Shown piece after piece: positions 1 to 64,000 of a DNA stretch of 64,000 nt. The stretch spans positions 58,518,118 to 58,582,117 of the forward strand of contig CM049317.1 in the NCBI GenBank assembly GCA_026874595.1, written 5' to 3'. Below the pieces are notes generated by a model. The model ran no database searches, was not told where the DNA came from, and saw nothing but the letters and a program-made list of their open reading frames with translations. Source of the stretch: Sipunculus nudus (taxonomy: Eukaryota; Annelida; Sipuncula; Golfingiida; Sipunculidae). Position numbers and translations under genes: made by a program. Position 1 is the stretch's first letter. The number at the start of each line of letters is the position of its first letter.

Positions 1-1566
1 CAATTTTAGTATAGGGGGTTTAAAGACTTAATTTTCAACAAGGTAAATCAATACCTACCATACACCTTGTTTAAGAAACAGAATTATTTGAAAATATGAG
101 AAATCAGTCTACATTTTACAACATATCAGACTCACTTATGGTGGTCAAGGTCATTTGTCACATGCAAAAACAGCCTCAGTTGACAGCTTCTGATTGGATA
201 ATGTCATGTAAACACTGTAAAAAATATCACAGCTAAAACAAAGATGGCTACTCATGCAGGGCCACATTATATCTACCAGATTATAGTGAGGACAAAAAAA
301 TGTTGTGAAACATAAACTGGGATTTATTTTAAAATTCTTAATTGCCATATTGGGTTGTCACCTTCATATGTAGTTTTCTATAGGAAACAATTAATTGAAA
401 ATAATTTGCAAAAACAGGTGGACAGCAGGTGGTTAAACCGACCATAATACAATTGATAAACTCGTCCCACATCCCACATATCCTCTCATTATAACTGAAC
501 CCAATTGAACCTATTAATTATACTACTCACAAAAACCTTGTATCATGTTGTCAATAAGAAATAGTGCCACCTTAGTGCCGTCGAAATTAGATTGCCATGG
601 AAATCAGGAACGAACTTTTTAAGGTTAAAATACATGTCATCTGTATACAGTGGAACCCCACAATTACGACCAATTTGTGGACTGATCAAAGTCGTTTTAA
701 TTTGTTGGAGGTCGTACTTGTGAAATTCTTAGTTACTTGGATCATATTTCCAAGCCTGAATCATGTATATGTTTACAAGCGCCCTTACATTGCACATAGG
801 ATGGTCAATGAAACGTGTGTGGTTTGTAGTATGAATATAAAAAAAATGAGCTACTTGAAGAATTCATTCACAAGAATAAATATATTTTCGGTGTTCTGCT
901 TATCGTCCGTCAGATCATTATATAAAAATGAACTAATTATAGGCATAACATGTACTGTTAATATACCATATATCTTCTTAATGAAATTACCATGCATTGT
1001 GTCTATACATCTAAAAGAATAGTATTATAGAAGAAAATTTGATTCTTTAGACATTTTCATATAGGTTTAACATATGTGATATAGTTATTGAATGCACAGG
1101 AGATGAATATTCATTTCCACTAATTCTAGGAATTCTTAAAATCCGACCCGGTATATCAGATCCACGGTGGGTATGCTTTCACCTGCGTTAGTCACATAGA
1201 CCCAGGCAGTTCTCCCTGCGGGGCTTAATGCGTCGTCAAAATAAGCATGGGAGCCGTGTACAATAGCCGGCCACACTAAGGACAATATGCTAGGGCAACA
1301 GAATACAAGGGACAACTTGGGCAGCAAGCTTTGATTTCAAAGTCCTCTCTCCTTCTATATATTAACCTTCTTGATTGGCCAATAAACATGACTTGATCTT
1401 CATACTGTGTACTTGAAATGACAATCCCCTTTCATTTGTTTGTTCTAATATTAAAATATAAGTTGAAAATGAAAGAAAATTTCATCAATACATATGTACT
1501 ATGTTTAAAATTACGTATACTTTATGTTGTCTAATATGAATTTCTCGGACAGGAATCTTATAGCAG

Positions 1567-1619
1567 TGCCATCTAGCGGGGATGAGTAGTTCGAGGCGTC
1601 CGCTGATAGATGGCAGCAC
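1567..1619. promoter_or_regulatory. Facing pair of CTCF-like motifs
   Basis: TGCCATCTAGCGG at 1567-1579 is, on the minus strand, CCGCTAGATGGCA, which fits the known CTCF core CCRSYAGRKGGCR at every position. A second, imperfect copy in the opposite orientation (CCGCTGATAGATGGCA) follows at 1600-1615. A related AGATGGCG sequence overlaps the TMEM245 start codon at 3512-3519. Binding is inferred from the motif only. Confidence 0.3.
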
Positions 1620-2182
1620 CTTGTCACTGATTTTGAGGGAACCGTCGGATCATTCATACGGAAAAAGGAAGGGATTCAATCTTGATCAAAATATTATGAA
1701 GACGGACCAAGTTATTAAGATTTTAAGTCTGTGTAAAAGCGTTCAAAGTTACCCCAAGGAAAGGTCTTTAAATACAAATCATTATGCGCTAAAGGGGAAT
1801 ATTCACATACCAGTTTTATTAAAAAGCCAGGAAATATACATTTTCTTATAAATTTTATGGTATCTGCCAATGTGTCGTTTCTAAATCCATTTGCTTACTC
1901 ACAAGTACAAATAAGCTTGCACCAGGCGTGATCAGCGAAGCAAAACATAAACAGGTGTCCTTAACATGAAAGACTACTTCACAATTTTCAAGATTCCATC
2001 CGGTGTTTTTGTTGTTGTTGTTGTAGTTTATTTATTTTTTTTGGGGGGGGGGGAGGGGTTCTTCTTCCATGTTTCCTCTGTTTGTTTTTTTTTAAGTACC
2101 TTTAAACTGTTCTCACGAAAAGAGAAATTTTAAATGAAAAAAATAGCGTCTTTCAATCTAAGAAAAAAAGGTTACATATTGA

Positions 2183-2291
2183 ACCCTTAAGGGTTCTTTA
2201 GAGTGGAGCCAGTGGGAACCCCTATATAGAGGTTCCAGGTAGAACCCTCCAGTTATGGTTCTTCATGGAACCCTCTCCTGGGGTTCTTTGT
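2183..2291. repeat. Cluster of GAACC...GGTTC inverted pairs
   Basis: Four successive inverted pairs are visible: GAACCCTTAAGGGTTC (a perfect 16-bp palindrome), GGAACC with GGTTCC around a CCTATATAGA centre, GAACC with GGTTC, and GAACC with GGGTTC. The sequence could fold into consecutive small hairpins. Its origin is unknown; short foldback arrays of this kind often derive from the ends of DNA transposons. Confidence 0.5.
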
Positions 2292-3514
2292 AGGCTGAAG
2301 GTTCGCAATTAAGAGTGAAAAAAGGACTTTGCATTTATCAAATTGTGATGATAAACAGACTCCAGTGAATCAGTTCCACTCCCTTTTAAGCCTATGCGAC
2401 CTTTCAATCTTTTCTACCCAATATATGAAGCCTGAGTCTTCCCTTTCCCCAGACCTGGGTTCCTCTTTCAGGCTTTCGTTATTTTCCTAGCTTATTGGAC
2501 CCCTCTCTTTCAAAAACTCGCCTCTGTCTACATTTTCGATTCTTCCTGTATGCTGGTTATTTCTCATTACTGTAAGGAAATGTGATTATCAGTTTATAAC
2601 TTTTTTTGCATACATCTGTAAGAAACAACGATATGTCCAATCATTTTTTAAAGATATTTTAATGTTTAATCAAATTTATTATTATTATTTGAGGGACGGG
2701 GTAATGATTTTATATTTAATTTATCATCACATCAACAAAGCTTTTATTACAAATCATTATTTAATATTGTTCTTCAAGGGCAGTAACTTAAATTTGTAGA
2801 AACCCACACTGTATGCGAAAACAGTTGATGAAACCAATACCAATGGATGACTCTGGCATTGACAGGAACAAAGACATACTAGCCAATGCTTTTAGTTTAG
2901 AATCCTTTGCATCAAATACATATTATTGTGCACTTGAACTTTGGGGGGGGGGGCCTGGACTTAGACTTGTACTCGGACGCGGATATAAGGACTCGAGAAA
3001 TCTGGCCAAGTCCATCTATAATAGAATTTTTTTTTCGCATATTATAAATATTTATATCCATGTGCGAACTACTAACAAATTTATGTACATATGCGAACTA
3101 CGTACATAATATAACTAATAATAACATTATATATACCAAGCTTTGCTCAGCATAGGGAGCTATAAATGTAATGAATCATAATTAAAAGCAAGAGTGACCT
3201 AACTTAACAATGTACATCATAACCTGAAATTTCCATTTCAAAGTTTGAAATTCAAACTACTTTTTAAGAAAATTTTTTTTTTACTTGGACTTGCACTCGA
3301 ACTCGAATGGTGTGGACTCGACTTCATCATTGTTATTGATATCCATGTATCTTCCAAAATCCAATAGACTGCCCCTTGGGTATTACCTCCAAAAAAATCT
3401 TCGAAATCAGATGTGAATTTTTTTTTTAATCAGGGTAAAACGGGAAAAAACACTAACCCAGGAGAAAATAAAGATCTTGTTATTTGGCAGTTTAGCTCGA
3501 AATTTATTCACTAG

Positions 3515-63547
<60,033 letters not shown>

Positions 63548-63674
63548 GCTCTACCAGCGCCGCTTCCCTTGTGTCACAGGGGATTTCCTGAACGGCCGAG
63601 TGCCTGTATCCAGAGCCTCACAGATAAGTGCAGACCTGTTGAAACTGAAAGAAAGATTGGCCAACGCTCTATGA
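63548..63674 (+). other. Possible alternative terminal exon of TMEM245
   Basis: After GCCAG at 63547 a 42-codon frame in the phase required by exon 15 runs to TGA at 63672 (LYQRRFPCVTGDFLNGRV to LKLKERLANAL). A second acceptor (GTGTCACAG at 63579) also gives an open frame in phase, to TGA at 63683. The stretch is GC-richer than its surroundings. Neither peptide resembles the conserved TMEM245 C-terminus, and no AATAAA follows, so this is only a candidate. Confidence 0.2.
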
Positions 63675-64000
63675 TCAACCTTTGACCTTAAAGTAAAACC
63701 ACCACGTGACGTGAATGGTCAGCTGATGATCAATCCATTGATATCGTATGGTACTGTTTTAATCTTAAATTATTTTTTATGAAACTTAAATAATATATTA
63801 ACCTAGAAGGGTTGAGGTCTAAAACAGAAAATCTTGAGGAACACCGCTTACCTTTTCAAGGCACACATGATTTGTGGATACCAGCATGCTTCTGGGATCA
63901 AAGCTTGCTTCACTGATTACAGCATCCTTCAGGGAAAGACAATCGGGGAACCCATGTCGGGTTTGCATCAGACGCAGTATCATCGCTGTATGTAGGTTTT
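63675..64000. other. Window end, no feature
   Basis: No exon of TMEM245 or other gene recognised; the gene continues beyond the edge. Confidence 0.5.

Larger units (their letters stand above)
1..3514. other. Upstream flank of TMEM245, no gene recognised
   Basis: AT-rich flank without a coding exon I can support. It contains a short MITE-like end at about 647 (CAGTGGAACCCC followed by AATTACGACC), a moderately GC-rich patch at 1136-1330 whose minus-strand ORF resembles nothing I know, poly-G tracts near 2041 and 2942, a GAACC/GGTTC palindrome cluster at 2183-2291 and a facing pair of CTCF-like motifs at 1567-1619. The promoter of TMEM245 must lie toward the right end, but I see no convincing TATA or initiator element. 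Confidence 0.6.

Noticed and set aside
597..1022. 141-codon plus-strand ORF in the upstream flank
   Set aside because: Composition is that of AT-rich non-coding DNA, it contains a MITE-like end, and no motif or splice context supports it.

Overview
The window is AT-rich, repeat-laden nuclear DNA from a eukaryote, almost certainly a marine invertebrate and most likely a lophotrochozoan such as a mollusc. The evidence is one gene split into many short exons with canonical GT/AG junctions, spread over 60 kb, and dense non-autonomous repeats with (CCGT)n microsatellites and ~160-190 bp internal tandem units like those described for molluscan 'pearl'/Helentron-type elements. There are no operons, no bacterial signals and no complete tRNA or rRNA genes.

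The only confidently supported host gene is the 5' and central part of TMEM245 (plus strand, 3515 to 62720 and beyond the right edge). I placed 15 coding exons; their phases are compatible throughout and give 2,426 nt (808 codons plus two bases). The last visible exon ends in the '[13 protein letters not shown]' stretch, so roughly the last 10% of the protein must lie beyond 64000. The product is a multi-spanning membrane protein whose C-terminal half belongs to the AI-2E transporter/PerM-like superfamily.

Layout: 1-3514 is upstream flank with palindromic motifs and a pair of CTCF-like sites. 3515-14350 holds exons 1-6, with a nested repeat (family B inside family A) in intron 1 and a tandem repeat that begins at the exon 4 donor. 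14425-16341 is a TTAA-flanked inverted-repeat transposon with a truncated transposase-like ORF. 17103-20661 is a long family A repeat with a relic APE-type endonuclease fragment. 21526-26618 holds exons 7-9. Intron 9 (26619-48728, 22 kb) is a transposon graveyard: family A copies, a 1.9 kb family D element with ten 180 bp units, B-like tandem units, a TA-flanked insertion with tRNA-like heads, a probable solo LTR, a hAT element with an 8-bp target duplication and Tc1-like MITEs. 48729-62720 holds exons 10-15, with a PIF/Harbinger-like 1.8 kb element in intron 12 and another family B element in intron 14.

The most interesting pattern is that several unrelated repeat families (A, B, C, D, partly E) share one terminal architecture: a 5' foldback of about 30 bp, a short inverted copy of the 5' end lying inside the 3' end, then a small hairpin and a terminal CT(A/T)G before a T-rich target. 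That is the Helitron2/Helentron plan of asymmetric terminal inverted repeats. Two insertions have uninterrupted paralogous sites in this same window, and three family A copies keep a decayed endonuclease fragment just upstream of the 3' terminus.
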